A stretch of DNA of 64,000 nt from Dermatemys mawii (GCA_007922305.1 ML677366.1:10505055-10569054); one strand, 5' to 3'. Numbered from the stretch's first letter, positions 33,546-46,969 are shown. Notes: a model not told the origin generated them from the sequence alone. Numbers and translations: made by a program.

Positions 33546-35469
33546 TCTCATTTTTGAATGAGGCCAAACCAAATCCCAGAGGCTGATTGACTCTGCATCA
33601 GAAATTTGCAACTTGAGCCCAACCTTATGAACAAAGGTTGAGTCTGCCATTGCTTTATTTCAGCTGGTTCAGCCATATCATATTACAGGGAGAAGTTCAA
33701 GAGAGGCAAAGAAAAAGCAGCTGTCATTCATGTGTATTAGGTGTTCAGATTAAGTCCAAAACTAGTCTCTCTCTCCTCTTCTAATTGTATATTACTGGCA
33801 CAGCCGAGGTTAAGGGATGATTGACATTCTGACTTACTGGCATTATTTACCACTGCAAAGTCACCAAAGGTTGCGTCACTTGTGGTCCACCGCCAGCCAC
33901 AGACGACAAATAAGCAACGGATAGAACTTCCTGTGTGCCACAGAGAAGGTTCCTCCCCTGCCCTCTCCTCATAAACATGGCAAAAGATCAAAGGGTGCTT
34001 ATGATTTGATGCATACTTTTGATTTGGAACAAGTTATGGATATGGCCTAAGCATCAGCAAAATGGAGAAAACCTGCAAACCCCTCCGTATCCCATTTGAC
34101 CCTTGATGCCAAACGTGGGAGGAGTCAGCGTAGGAGCTCTTGCTGCCCTCCTCAACCTTGCAAGGAAATGTCCTTCTCACTCTTCATGGGTGAACTCTCA
34201 CTCCTACCAGCCCATTATTTTCTCAACACAGCCTTTGTACAACTGGAACCGTGTGGCTAACCAAAGCCAGCCGGGCAATTACATTTTAAAGGTCTCTTGG
34301 AATCTGACACCTCAGTAACCCTATAGCTCCCTGGACTGACCTCCTAGAAAGGAAATTGAAGTGTTCTTTGCTTCCATGAGAATCTGCATTATGCCCAGGA
34401 GTCAGTGGCTCGGCAGCTAACATTCCATTCCATGCTGCCTTTCTGTGCACAATGCATTCAGGTTTTTGTTTCGGGTGTTAATATTTTACCATGCCGTTGA
34501 CACAGGCAGGTACTGGGGCTGTCTCTCTAGTATTAGATTTCTTCCCCTTACAGAAGCATTGTTACGGAAAACACATTTAAACTGAGGAATTAATATTTGG
34601 AGTCTCAGCCCCTGGCTCAAAGTTCTGTGGAAAATGTTGAAGCCTATTTTAGTTACAAGCAAATCTCTACCTGATTCCTACCGTGATTTTGCTTTTCTTC
34701 CTTGTTTTGTATCACCAGGGAAACTTGCCTGAATACGGGATTTTTAGCCTTAAAGATTTATCCTTCGTTATTCTCCCAGAACCTCTGCTTCTAAATCAAA
34801 ACCATCGTTGCAGATAGTTAGACATGGGCCCCAAATCAGAAAACCTCCGATTCAAACGCCATGGATTCCACACGCAAATATGGGTCTAAATTTTGAAGCC
34901 AGGGCTGATGTGTAGATCTAATAGAGATGTCACAAAGAAAGCAGAAGATTTCAGCTAGAGAATACGGGAGAGGAAGGTACATGGCCTAATATGAACAGAA
35001 ATATGATAATTTTATTTCAAAAGAAACAGTATACTTTTTAATTTCAACAGTTCCCTGAAGATTTAGAAACCCAAATATAAGAGGATCATGTTAGAGCAAG
35101 GTGTGCTCAAATTTTTTGCATAATATGGAACTGATCTTAATAGAAAGATTGTCACTTAGAAACCACCTCTCCCTTAATGATTGCACAGACCTGCCTCTCT
35201 CCTCTCATTTGCCTTCCATAATACGCATGTGGAACTAAAGGAATTGTAAAAAGTGGATGGGAACCTAGGAGGCAGTGACCATGAGATGGTCGAGTTCATA
35301 AGGACTCGACATAAGGAAGAAAGGAGAGTCTAGAGAAACTCAGCTGTCTTTAGATAGAAGACATTGTGAGAAATTGGTTCTCCATGAGAATATCTTTGAT
35401 TGACATACAGATTTGGGCAGGAAGCATAGGGATAATCAAAATAATGTTTAAAGCCAGGTTTAGCACATA
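33546..35469. other. Anonymous stretch, no gene recognised
   Basis: No frame above 84 codons. A weak dispersed repeat with 'gggccccaaatcag' lies near 34826. Confidence 0.55.
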
Positions 35470-35645
35470 ACCAGAGTGACCTTGGATAAGTCCCTTTTCC
35501 TCTTTCTGCCTCAGTTTACTTATGGAGAAAATGTGGACAATTTACTTACCTATATCTAAAGGATGTTAGGAGAGTGCATTGATACACGTTTGTACAACCA
35601 TTTCAGATTCTCATGTGAAAGGTGCTATACATACCCAAAATAATG
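35470..35645 (+). repeat. MIR-like SINE, sense
   Basis: 'ccagagtgaccttggataag', 'tttctgcctcagtttactta', 'ggagaaaatgtggacaattt' and 'ttctcatgtgaaaggtgcta' give the MIR order through the 3' end. Confidence 0.8.
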
Positions 35646-35857
35646 GCATAGGACATACGTAACTGACTGGACAACACAAATAAGAAATAGCAAGCAGTCC
35701 AGAAAGAAGCATCCTCTGAAAGTTACTCATCCAAACTAATACATAGGATGAAAATCGGTGAATGATTCTCTAACCAAAAGTGGTTTAATTTCATTGAACG
35801 AGATCCTTAGCTGGCTTCATTTACTCCAGCTGAGGATGTGACCAATGGCGAACATCA
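35646..35857. other. Anonymous stretch
   Basis: Nothing recognised. Confidence 0.5.
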
Positions 35858-35922
35858 GGCCTGATTTGCAGAGGCATTGGACACTCATTGACTCCAGGGT
35901 TCAGCTCCTCTGAAAATCAGGC
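35858..35922. repeat. Foldback repeat, GGCCTGATTTTCAGAGG family
   Basis: 'ggcctgatttgcagagg' at the left and 'cctctgaaaatcaggc' at the right are inverted around 'cattgactccagggt'. Confidence 0.65.
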
Positions 35923-36039
35923 AATTAGCTCATTGTAATAAATATTCCAACCCGCTCCAATTACTATTGTCATAGTTCACCGCTTCTTGGAGGAATGAAG
36001 AAATGGACTCAGAGGAGGTGTTCAGCCTCCAATGGCCTT

Positions 36040-36460
36040 GACAGCTTTGCCATAATTAAAATTTTTGAAAAGTCAGTACTGTCTTTGTTTCCCTCTGCGT
36101 TTTGTCTTCGTGGGCCCCGAGAAGCATGATCCTGAATTGATAGCTTCTCCAAATGCTCAGGGCTTGATTTATCAGGCCAGGAGGCTGCAGTGGAGAAGTA
36201 ATTGCATTAACACTGCCACTGATAAATAGTGCTTTCTTCAGCCTTATGAGCCACTAAGGGCTAATTATTCCTGAAATTCCATTTGGCTTTAATCACAGGG
36301 TGAATCATCTCCTTCCAAACATGGCAGATATTAATTGCACCACATTTATCTCAATTTATCTTCCATGGGCAAATTTTTTCTCTTTCATTAAAGACATGAA
36401 TATGAGCAAAAATATCACAAAAGAACAGGTGTTTAGAGACGGATGGGAGTTGAAGGATGT
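36040..36460. other. Candidate conserved non-coding element
   Basis: Repeat-free block with many homeodomain-type cores ('cataattaaaat', 'gtaattgcattaac', 'ctaattattcc', 'attaattgcacc') and GATA-like 'ttatc/gataa' sites. Sequence complexity is high and no frame is conserved-looking. Enhancer identity is inference from composition. Confidence 0.35.
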
Positions 36461-38469
36461 GGGAGGTGGTAGTGGGTGTTGCTTTCAGAGGGAGATAACA
36501 CAGAGGGTCAGATCCATCCTTGGCATAAGTCTTTTGCCCTCACTAGGCTTATGCATTGGCCTGAATTCATGCTGGACGTTTCAGCTAAGAAAAGGCGGCA
36601 GCAAAGAAGGTGACGTGAGATCCATCTCTGGCTTTGCGCTTTGCTCTCTGGACCTCAAGCTTCTTCACTGTGGGTGCAACTTGGTTATGATGGTACCCAG
36701 TGCCTGGTAAATTGGCAGGTTCCTTGATTGAAGGGACCACTGACTACTAACCAAATGAGACCTCTCCCCCAGAAGCTGAACTTCAAAAGACCTGGTGGAA
36801 CCAATAGAGTATCAAATCCAACCAAAAAATAATGTACAGTATGCTTCATGGAGTGTATTCATAGGCTTTTGAGACATTTGCTGCTGGCTATAACTAAAAC
36901 TATAATATCAGCTGCATCCTCTCCTTTGAGCATGATAATAATCACAGGGGAGGGCTCTGGAGCCATTCATTCAGCTACTATCCAGATGCTCTGAAGAAAG
37001 TGTCTTCCAGTGGAGACAAGCCAAGCACAAGTCTCACCTGGGGTAACATGCAGGATACACACAGTGGGCCCAGGTTATCCCTATGTTGTGGCCCTTTCAT
37101 GCTCACCCTGCTACAAAGCCATCAGATGCTGGGAAAATCCACTGAGGTAGATGGCTTCTACAGCTGGCATGACTCTACAACCTCCCCCTCCACCCTAAGA
37201 AGTCTTGGAGCAAGAGGTGTGTTGGGAGCATGGCAAGGGAAAAAGGAGTAGGGCTGAAGAGCTACTGTGGTAATAGTCTCTGGGACAGAAGGGAGTTGGT
37301 GCAAATTAGGACAGTCCTGAGGCTGCTCTAACTGGTGCCTGGAGCTAAAACAGACCCCAGCCCACCCAAAACAAAATAGATGCAAAGGTGGCGTTAAAGC
37401 CACCTTTCCTCTATCCGACCAGGCCCAGCATGGAACTCAGGGATGAATTGGGCCCCCATGATTCCTTCCACCAGCTGGGGTTAAATCTGCTCTAAGGTTC
37501 TGGATGCCAACCACAGACAAGAAGAGAACAATTACTGTTGGAGCAAACATGGGAATGCCAAAACCAAACCATCCTGAGGAGACTACCCTCTCCCAACCTG
37601 TTTGAGCAGCACTACAGCCATGTGAATAAACTTGTTTTGGAATTCATAATATTTCCTATTGCTATTGTTTAATGATAAACCAATTTGAAAAGAAATAAAT
37701 TATTTTTCTACGTATGGGTCAAGAAGTGAGACATTTGTGTTGGCTTTGGAACTCAGAGAGGCCCTTAGCTAACCCATTACTTGTGCTATTTTTGATGAGA
37801 ACGGTTTACACTGAAAGCAGAGGGCAACGGTTTGTTTTTGAGGATTTTCCAACCCACAGCACTTGGCTGATGTGCTTTTGGATGTGTGTCTCTGGACTGA
37901 CCTGTTCAGCAGTACAGCAGGAATCAGGGACAGCCATTAGTGTCAATAAATGTACCAGATGGCCCATTAAAGGAGAACAGCCCAACCTACTCACGGCCTT
38001 TTCTAGCTAACACAACCAACACAGTGCATTTAGGCAAATAGGGCCCTTGCACATGTCTAATGTGAATATGAAAGAGTCAGTCCTCAGGTCCATGGCACAG
38101 ATTTCTCCTTTGCCTGACTTGTTCTTACAGACTCGGTGTCTCAGAGAGACGTAGAGGTGCTTGAGGACTTTGTAGGGAGAAAAGGACAGGTGTAAAAGGA
38201 GCGGACAGGGGATCCCATCAGTCAGTGTCATAGTGTTATTTGAAATTGCTTGTTGGGCAACAGCTGTGGCACTCCTCAGGGGTACCCAGGATTGTGAGGC
38301 ATCTCACCATTACCTGCCCTGAGAGAGAAGCAGCCTCGTCTGCCTGCTGTGGATCAGCTCCCTGAAACCAACAACCCCTGGCAGCATAAACACTGCCTTC
38401 CAGGCCCTTGCAGGCCTTACTTTTTCTGTACAAGTGACAATAGGCACACACCAGCCTCCAAATACTCAG
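36461..38469. other. Anonymous stretch, no gene recognised
   Basis: Frames up to 136 codons (36300-36710) and 98 codons (37714) without motif. Hairpin-repeat remnants near 36495-36600. No recognised LINE or SINE. Confidence 0.5.
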
Positions 38470-38800
38470 AGTGTTCCCTGTAGCATCCAGCCCTTTATCC
38501 AGTGAACGCGTGCTGCTCCCAAAGGAACGGGACACACCAGCTTGTAAGAGTCAACCCAGATCCAACTCCTCGCTTGACAGCACAGCACTTAGATACATTA
38601 ACAATGAAAATAAGAGTTATGTTATTGTTGAAGACTAGAGATTCAAGTGATAGGGAGTGTGAACATAGGAAACAAATGGTTACATCTAAACTAAAGTCAT
38701 AACATGCTTTCTAGATACTAAACTTAAACTTCTTGAGCCAAGAGCCTAATTTGTTGGTTATCTCCCACAAAGTTCTCGTCAGTGTTTGCAACCATGCCTC
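38470..38800. repeat. Possible LTR-type repeat fragment
   Basis: The order 'gctgctcccaaaggaacggg', 'acaccagc', then an A-rich stretch with 'aacaatgaaaataagagtta' recalls a common turtle repeat I believe to be LTR-derived. Boundaries and termini are not visible. Recall only; a repeat-library search would decide. Confidence 0.25.
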
Positions 38801-41142
38801 GTTGAGACCCCTTTTCAGTGAAGCAAAACCACTGTCCTTTTATTTCTTCAGAGAAGGTGCATGGGCCTTCCCTTTATCCTCCCCAGATATACTCAAGAAA
38901 ACCTCTGAGCTGTACCATCAGATGAGGTTCTCTCCCCCACTGCCATTTTACTTTTCCCATCAGCCTCTTTCTGAAGTCCCCATGATTCTTCATTTGCATT
39001 CAGTTCAGTGATTGGTGATAAGTGACCCGTTGTGACTGAGACAATACGTATCAACGGATAGATGACCAAACACCTCTTGTCTGACAGAAAACCTGTTTTT
39101 CACCATTGCTGGTGACCACTGCCTTGCTACAGACCTTAAGAACATATTTTCAGTACATATACATATGTACTGTACACGCACATCTGTACACGTATTTCAC
39201 CATGATATTAATGACCAATATCATGCCAGCTTTCATTTGAGACCTTGCATGACATTTTTATACTAGAATGTACATAGACTCAGGAGATTCCTAATACCCT
39301 TCTGCACCCCCTTGCCAGTTAGCATTAAGAGATTCTTGGGTTACAGCAACTTAGCACTCCTTGGTACTTTGATGATAAATAGGCAGCTAGCCTCCAAGCC
39401 GGTATGGTTACAGAGACAAGAGTATTCTTGTGGTGCCTGTAGTTATGAAACTGGGATGCCTTAGACTTTCTAAGAACTAAAGTGGTGCAGAGAGTTGTCA
39501 GTGGTGCACCTTGTTCTCAGAGTTGCCAGGACCTGTAACGGAAGAGGTGTGCCTACAGTGGTCTCTCATGGAGCCTTTACTCTTGTTCTTTACTATTTTC
39601 CTTAATCTAAATGAGCCATTTTATAGTGAAAGTGCACATGCTGCTCCTTGAATATGCGAATACAACAACTCCAGGCTTGCAGACCCATTGAAAAGAGGGT
39701 AAATTGCGTGCGTGGCTTTATTCTGTGCTAGTGTATTAAAAATACCCTGGTTTTAGTCTCGCTTGATGGATACAAGGTGTTCTCAGACACTGAAGAAACA
39801 TACCTACTGATACATTAAGCAGGACTGTAGTCGATACAGCTAAAGTGCCTGTTTGTGCTGCAGCAGCCGGAGAGGGCTGATAAACAACCTTGCCTTTAGT
39901 TTCTCTTAATTTAGAATTCATTACGTCTCTCTTTCCATGAAAGAGAAACCAATAGCTGTCCTTGACAGCTGTTTTCCTTGGGGTCATTCTCTCTATCCAC
40001 CCATCTACTCTTTCTTTAGGGGGTTTACTCACTGTAATGTTAGCTCTATCAATTTCATTCAGCTCTTCCAGCAGAATCTACAGGGACCCGAGAGGACAGC
40101 AAAGCCAAATGCACTTAACCGCTTGTGCGCCACGCATCATTGGAAACAGGGATAACTAAAGAACCTGTGGCGGGGAGGGGCAAATGTGCAAGCTCTATTT
40201 GCAAGGGGGTTCCCTGAACAGTGGGGGACTGTGCCAAGAAAATCCTCCAGCTGAGACACGTTAAGCAGGACTCTGCTGGCTTGACTTGAGTGAGGCTTCT
40301 TTTGTACTCATCCGGATGCTGCCAAGGTCCCAGTAGGAGTTCCAGTTGCGCTCATGTGCAGGATTTATGCACAAAGCAAGTTCAGCTTCTAGGCAGGACA
40401 GTGACTATTTTCTGGTGCTTTCACTTATTCCCAAAGGAGACGAGATGATTGTCTCCTGGGGAAATCACATCCAGACCTTATCTACCAGAAGGAAGGTCCC
40501 CCAGATCTGGAGCATTTGAGGAAAGGGAAAAATGAGAGATCCTGCGTCCAGATGGCCAAAACTAGGCAACGGCAATTATGCACCTTTCTGAGAAATGTGA
40601 GAGAGTAAGTCAATTAATTTGGGGTGATCAAAGTCTTCATGACCAGCCTGATTCCATATTTAACAGTGATGGAATCAGCTATATAATTTTTATGGAGAGA
40701 GTCATATAGCTAAGCATAGACTGCAAACGCCCCAGGAGAGGTATGTATTCTCCACTATTCATTATTCACATTACCTGATCTGATCTCCTAAATCACATGA
40801 CATGGTTTCTGTTCCCAGATTCAGCAACCAAACATTTTGTAAAGTGGAGGCAGGGCTGAATAAGCCACTTCCAATTCAAACCTTTGCATGAGTAGCTAAG
40901 TAGTAATAGCTTTTCTTCCCAGGATCATTCCAGTGTAAAATTCAATCTTATGAAGGGCTATGTTTAAAACAAAATGACAGGGCTGAAAACACAATGAATG
41001 CAAATGTTTGGGTCTTATCTGAATGAACATTTGTGAAAACCTGATGCATTCACCCAGCTTTATTCACAAGATACTTTTGAGATTTGGTAGGTATTAGCTT
41101 TGTTATATAGGTAAGGAAACTGAGGTGGGGGACTAAGGCACT
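38801..41142. other. Anonymous stretch, no gene recognised
   Basis: No frame over 98 codons. A palindromic 'gtacatatacatatgtac' occurs at 39155-39172. A short antisense MIR-like scrap ('ggaaactgaggtggggg' near 41114) abuts the next foldback. Confidence 0.5.
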
Positions 41143-41218
41143 GATCCTCAAAGGTATATAGGTTCCTAACTCCCATAGATTTAAATGGGAGTTAGGTGCC
41201 TAAATACCTGTGAGGATC
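41143..41218. repeat. Foldback hairpin, best copy of the GGTGCCTAAATAC family
   Basis: 'gatcctcaaaggtatatagg' and 'cctaaatacctgtgaggatc' are the outer arms; 'ctaactcccat' and 'atgggagttag' are the inner ones. Pairing is continuous with few mismatches over about 36 bp and a 4-bp loop. Confidence 0.8.
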
Positions 41219-41228
41219 TGGGCCTCTG

Positions 41229-41300
41229 GAGTTGATTTAAAACCCACTGAAGTCCCTACAATTACTCCCATTGACTTGGGGGCTTGGAAGCAAGCCATCA
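41229..41300. repeat. Foldback-type repeat beside the hairpin
   Basis: 'gatttaaaacccactgaag', 'cccattgacttgggggctt' is the GATCCAAAG family seen at 11526, in an imperfect copy, directly adjoining the previous hairpin. Confidence 0.45.
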
Positions 41301-41360
41301 ATGACATGTGTGAGTTCAATCCTTGAGTGGGCCATTTAAGGATATAGGACAAAAATCCGT

Positions 41361-41460
41361 TGGATGATTTAATTAGAGACTGGTCCCGCTTTGAGCAGGG
41401 GGTTGGTCTAGATGATCTCCTCAAGTCTCTTCCAACCCTGATATTCCATGATTCTATGTG
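41361..41460 (+). repeat. CR1 LINE 3' end, sense, severely 5'-truncated
   Basis: 'tggtcccgctttgagcaggg', 'ggttggtctagatgatctcc' and 'tcttccaaccctgatattcc' lead into the octamer tail 'atgattctatg'. Same subfamily as the longer copy at 61240. Confidence 0.85.
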
Positions 41461-44310
41461 CAAGATTAGAGAGAGTGTCAATGTGAAAGCTGGAATTAAA
41501 AATCAGGCTTCTTTGCCCACAGTCTTGTGCTCACATCAATGGATCTACCATTCCCATACTTCATGTTACCCAGCTGGTAACCTGTACTCAACAAAGATGC
41601 CTGACCACAAAAGAAATCTCTGTGAAAGCCAAATTGCTACTACAAAGCACAGCCAGGAAAGCTGTGGTAAGCTACCACCCCACCCAAGCAGGTGAAAACC
41701 TGTTGCCTAAGGCAACGCTTATGGTGAAAATGATTAAAATTTAACCCCTGGCATAAATCAAAATCGCATAGGGGTTTGCCTAGGCTCAAACACTGCCATT
41801 ATCCTCTGCGACAAACCAGCCTTCATTTCTACAGAGAGCAGTGAAAGATGGCGGCTCTTTGTGTGAAATTAGCAAGGAAGCCATATTTCCCTGACAATTC
41901 AGACTTGCTTTCTCCTCTGCTCCACATAAATAGCTACACCTGTCTCACACACACACATTCTCTTTCCTTACCAGCCTCTTGTTAAAGGTTTAAATGATCC
42001 CCAAGTATTGAAATTTAGTTAGAAACTAGCTCATGGGGACTGCTATTAGTTTGCTCCCATTGGTTGACAAATAGCTAGAAGTCTCCATCCGCCTGCTCAG
42101 TCACAATAGAGTTTCCATTATGTCACCTCCCTCTCGAGTGCTGTGGCTCTCAGAGCTCAGGAGAAATGCCCTATGCAGCAGTTGCAAGCCCACAGCACAG
42201 CAGGAGATACTAGTTTTCCCCTGATATCACAAACTGCCATGTTCCGCTCTACCAAAAGCAGGATGTACCAAGTTCTCATGAGAGCCATGAGATTTCTGGC
42301 AGTATTATAGACCAAAAAAAGTCTGGTTAAGCACCCTAGCTTTTGGGCACTTTGCTCAATAGAATATCCAAGCCTTCCAAGGTTCCCCCACTACTAGAGT
42401 CTTTAGCATAGTGGGTAGAAGAGGTGGTTCTTAAAGGCAGCAAAACATTTAACCCACAGACATAAACCTGGTCTAATGCAACATCATAAGATTGTGATGT
42501 TGCACTGTTGTGCTTTGATGGGATGATTTTGCCTACACTTCCCCAGCAGAGCCTTCTTATGTCTTTAAAGCCTTGGGCCAAATTCATCCCTGGTGTCGCT
42601 CCATCAACTTACCCCCTTTATGGGCTTTTTATGGGGTGCCAAATGATAGACAACGGGGGGGGGGTATTAAACTCTGTGGTGCGTGGCTTATTTTCAAAAC
42701 GTGCACTGACTTTTAGGGACTATGGTATGAATCATCTGCCTCACAGGATATTAAGCAAATGTTTGATATACCCTGTCTAGACCCAGCGCTTCCTTTTCTG
42801 CAATGTTCAGTGACTTTTTAAATATATCTCTCTATTTAGGCCTTGATGTGAAGTGAAAGATGTTCACTTCGTAGTTGGCCCAGGAGAGAAGAAACCTTAG
42901 ACGCATTTCTGGAAGGAGAGGGGACAAATCTGGTCCATAATAGAGTCTGGCATTCGAATGTGCCCATTGCTGTAGAACCGTGAGAGATTGTAACCAGGAG
43001 TAAAGAGATACAACTGGAAAAGGTCAATGTAGCCTGAATATCAGGACACTGTCAATGACAGTGAGATCAATTACATTGTGGAATAATCTCCTAGGGAATG
43101 GTCAGATGTCCATTTCTTGGGATGTCCATTTAAATAGGATTGGACAAGTACTGGAGAATACACTGTATTGGTGAACAATCTTGCAGTGGCAGGGAAAAAA
43201 ATGAGATGCTAGTAGGATTCAATTCTTCCCACTGCCAGTGGAGCATTCTTTTTTAACCCTTAGGGCCTGGTGTGGGGTTTTTTTGGGTGTCCCTCTAATG
43301 AGTTCAATCAAGCCAGGTGGAAGAAAAAAATTATTCTCTTATCTAAAAGAAGCATGTTTATCTGTTCACACATCTCACTCACTTGTTCTCTTTGTTCTGA
43401 TACAGGAACACACATCCAAATAGGCAGTTGGGCTGTTCACCAGGCATCTAAACTTCACCGACTTAATTTAGCTGCAGTTGGTTGCAAAGGAAAATCCATC
43501 CGATTCCAGACTGAACATGGTATTCCTGATACTGCTCATGCTCTCACAAGAACACAGGCTGTTTTAGGATGAATGGACCCTTTTTTCTCCAGGCTTCTGC
43601 AGGTGTTCTCCAACCCCAGATTGCAACAAAGTTCTATCTGAACTAGTACCTCACCGTAAAAATGTGGGGAAATGCCAAAAGTGCATCATCGTTCAGTGCA
43701 CTGCCTCAGTATTTGCTCATCCTCCCAAAGAGACACTAAGTTAAGCTATTTGCTCCCTGGGCAATAACTGGTTTATCATTTCAAAGCCCAGGGGGAAGCA
43801 AAGCACTAAATGTGGTATTACAGCAAAGATCATTAATGGTACAATGTGTTCACTGAGGCAGCATAATGAAAAGAAAATTTATAGCCAATACACCTTTATG
43901 CGATAAGCCTGTCTGTCCCTTTCCCCTAGAAAAATCTGATTCTCAAAAGTTTATTGCATCTTAAAAACGATCCGAGCTAGACCTATAAAAAAAAAAGACA
44001 GATCCTTTATCAGACCTCAGACCCTGTCTACATACAGCATGCATGGGTGTAATTTCCTAAATGTCAGGCTTAACTGTTTCAGTCACACAGGACAAGCAAC
44101 GGGGTTGAAATCTACAATTGTGTCATCCCATTAGAGCAGTAAAAGTTAAAATAAGATAATAATAAAAACCCCTAAGGCTTTGCTGCCAAGAGAGCTATTT
44201 TTCAAAGGTTATTTGTACCCCTTGATAATTAAAAAGGGAAAGGGAGACCTGAATTTTCTCTGTGACTCACCAGGCAACGTCCTTGGCCTGCTCTCAGTGC
44301 TGAACACATT
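41461..44310. other. Anonymous stretch, no gene recognised
   Basis: Nothing recognised apart from a G run at 42656-42663. Frames of 90-111 codons (41360, 42508, 43270) lack motifs; the first begins in the CR1 tail. Confidence 0.5.
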
Positions 44311-44440
44311 TTAACAACGTTCACTAAAGCCTGGCCTAGAAAATTAGGTTGGCTTAACTACATCACTCAGGGGTGTGAAAAATCTATGACCCTGAGTGGC
44401 ATAGTTAAGGTGGCCTAAGTCCCCGTGTAGATAGTGCTAG
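44311..44440. mobile_element. Short inverted-repeat transposon remnant
   Basis: 'taggttggcttaactac' with 'atcactcaggggt' (44345-44373) pairs with 'accctgagtggcat' and 'agttaaggtggccta' (44389-44417). The right end 'gtgtagatagtgctaggtc' resembles the ends of the element at 6707, so this is probably a small relative. Confidence 0.6.
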
Positions 44441-45309
44441 GTCAAAGAAATAAATCTTCTGCTGACCTAATTACTGCCTCTCAGGGAGATGGATTACCTA
44501 TGCGGATGAGAGAACCCCAGAAACAGAGAGGAATGAGAAGAGTGGATCAGGACAGTTTTCCCATACACTTTGTATCACTTAAATGGTACAAAGGAGATTT
44601 AGCATGGACCAAGGCTCTAACCTGATTAAGCTACAGATACACCCAATTTCCATCACTTATCCTGGTAAATGTGTGTCACTGGCACTTATTTCCCACATTT
44701 TTACATCTGTCACCTCTAGGAGGAGACTGGCATGAAGTAATTTAATGCACAGTGGATAATTTTAAACCAAGTTACTGTTTTTACAGCCCGGTAGCAGAGA
44801 AGAGGGCACACTTAGCCGTTAAAGGCAATCAAGTTCAGAACAGATGTTAGGAAATTAACTTTGGTTTTGTTCCTTCCCATGCAGGGAATTCTAAACTCTG
44901 TGGCTGTGTCTAAAAGACAAAAGGGTGGCGGGGGGGGGGGGGGAGAGAGAATGCAGGCCTCATTTAAAATGCAATCAGGAGTGCCAGGGGAGAGTGGGAA
45001 TAAAATATGACTGTGACCTAACAACTGAATGAAAATGGAATGAATGCAAGACTGCTGCTGTTAATGACCCAACTGCTCACAAATTAAGAGACCTGGGAAG
45101 TCTGGTTACTTCTTAATGGGCTCTTTGGATTCTTGACCTTTCATTTTTTTTTTAATAATGTGTAATTTTTATGCATTTTCAGATTACTCCACAGCCAGGC
45201 TTTTTAGGTCATGTTGGTTCTAATTGCTTTTTAGATGTACTGTGCCTCTTGCCAATTTTTGGTTCTTTTTTTTGTTTGTTTGGTTTTGTTTTGTTCTCTT
45301 CTGTGTGGG
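44441..45309. other. Anonymous stretch with poly-G run
   Basis: A G run at about 44930-44943. The block 45000-45220 is AT-rich, repeat-free, and might be conserved. No gene. Confidence 0.5.
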
Positions 45310-45460
45310 CTCATTTGAGAGATCACAGAAAATAAGGCCAGAAGGGCCCATCATGAGCATTCTGACCCATCTCCTAAATAACATGAGCACTAGAATTTCA
45401 CCAAGCAGTTTCTCCATCAAGCCTAATGACTTGTGATTGAACAACAGCATATCTTTCATC
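45310..45460 (-). repeat. Old CR1 LINE 3' end, antisense
   Basis: 'aaggccagaagggcccatca', 'tgagcattctgacccatctc' and 'gcactagaatttcaccaag' are a decayed antisense CR1-type 3' end; decayed related text may extend to 45600. Confidence 0.5.
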
Positions 45461-45660
45461 TAAACAATGTGTCCTCCGAGCCTGCAAAGTCTAACTGGTT
45501 CAAACATCCCCATCATTGCAGCATCAGGATGCCAAACACCTGGAGATCTTCAGCTGGAAGAAGCTATACAAGATGAAGGCTCTTTGCATTCATTGATGAC
45601 CTAAGCCTCCCAGCACCCCCAATGGAGTTAAGTAAATTAAAATCTACCGTTTATAGATGG

Positions 45661-45830
45661 AGAAGCTTGGGCCAACATTTTCAAACCTGGTGCCTAAAGT
45701 TGGACTCTTAGAGCCATATTTATGCACCTAAATTTAACTTGATTTTCAAACTTGCTGAAGTCAGCGTAAGCTGAAGTTTCTCAGAGACTTTGAAAATCAG
45801 GCAAAACTTATATTTAAGTGTCTAAATGCT
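45661..45830. repeat. Foldback-type repeat
   Basis: 'tttcaaacctggtgcctaaa', 'gcacctaaatttaacttgat' and 'gactttgaaaatcaggc' match the amniote hairpin families of 7296 and 33441; arms are diverged. Confidence 0.5.
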
Positions 45831-46969
45831 GATTTCAGAGACTAACTCTAGGCAACCAAGTTGGGAGAATTTGGTCAGAGCTCTGAACTCTTTTTCCCCC
45901 ACTAATATCTATTTAGGACTCAGATCACATCCTTGAAATCTAGGGACAATGCAGCAAAAAAAGCTGTTCCCAAAGGCTTGCAGCTTACTATAAATGTTCT
46001 TTCCTTATTACCATATCTGTCCATTCCTGGCATGCAGCACTTTTCAGTGCTGTCTTTGGGAATAAAAATGATGCACAATGAATTTTCTTATGATCTTTAT
46101 TGTAAACTTCCTGCAGCAAAAAGAGCTTGTGAGCTCTCCTAGCCATCACATATCCTCGGTAAGTCATTGCAAGAGCTAGCTTGTGACTTTGCTCTTTAGA
46201 CTTGCATCATTTATCAAGTCCCGATGCTGTCAGGCTCCAGCCATATTCACACTAGCCCCAGGAAGTAAAGCAGCAACAATTTACCTGAGGAGATTAATAA
46301 CAATGAAGCCAGATATTGGCAGGAGAAAGCAATGTACCTGGCAAAAATAACCCCACTGAAAAATTGGAAATATTTGTCTAACAGAAGCAGATTGATTGAA
46401 GAAACACAGAGATCAAATTACTTTCCCAACCCAGAGGGAGTTTTCCCCTGAGAGCAGGTTGGAAGTATATTGGCAGAACACTGATGAAGATAGCAGCATT
46501 ATGTTCACATCTACAGTATTAAGGGATTTAATCTCATAAGTGTGTCATAATTTCTCCTGTTTCAAGGGACCTTTATTCCATCATAAACAGTAATAAGAAA
46601 ATCAAACCATTGATGGTGACCTGTCCTGCATACAGTTCTATGATAAACTGAAGGTGCGCTGTTTTTAAGTGAGTCTCACTCTTTCAGGGAAAAACGCTCC
46701 CAAGAGTATTGTGTACTCCTTTGAAGATGAAAAATGCAGGGGACCTGCAATGCATCCCAAAAGGTATTCTAATCACTACACCTTGCAGCTTAAATATAAT
46801 AAAGAAAATAAACAAACTCCTCTGCCAGGATGCCTACAAAAGACCTGGCAATAGTTAGACCATTGGCACGCTGAGATCACATTCCATCGTGCTGACCAAT
46901 AATGTCTCCGTGTTTCCTTCTGATCCCTCATCTCTCTGTCCATATCCACCTGTTGTCTCTGCTCTTATA
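45831..46969. other. Anonymous stretch, no gene recognised
   Basis: The block 46200-46480 is repeat-free and moderately AT-rich. Short frames only. Confidence 0.55.

Noticed and set aside
38470..38800. Definite LTR retroelement
   Set aside because: Only recalled similarity; no termini, target duplication or coding remnant visible, so it is kept as a low-confidence repeat.
43270..43572. 100-codon frame overlapping another of 61 codons
   Set aside because: No motif, no conservation evidence; consistent with chance.
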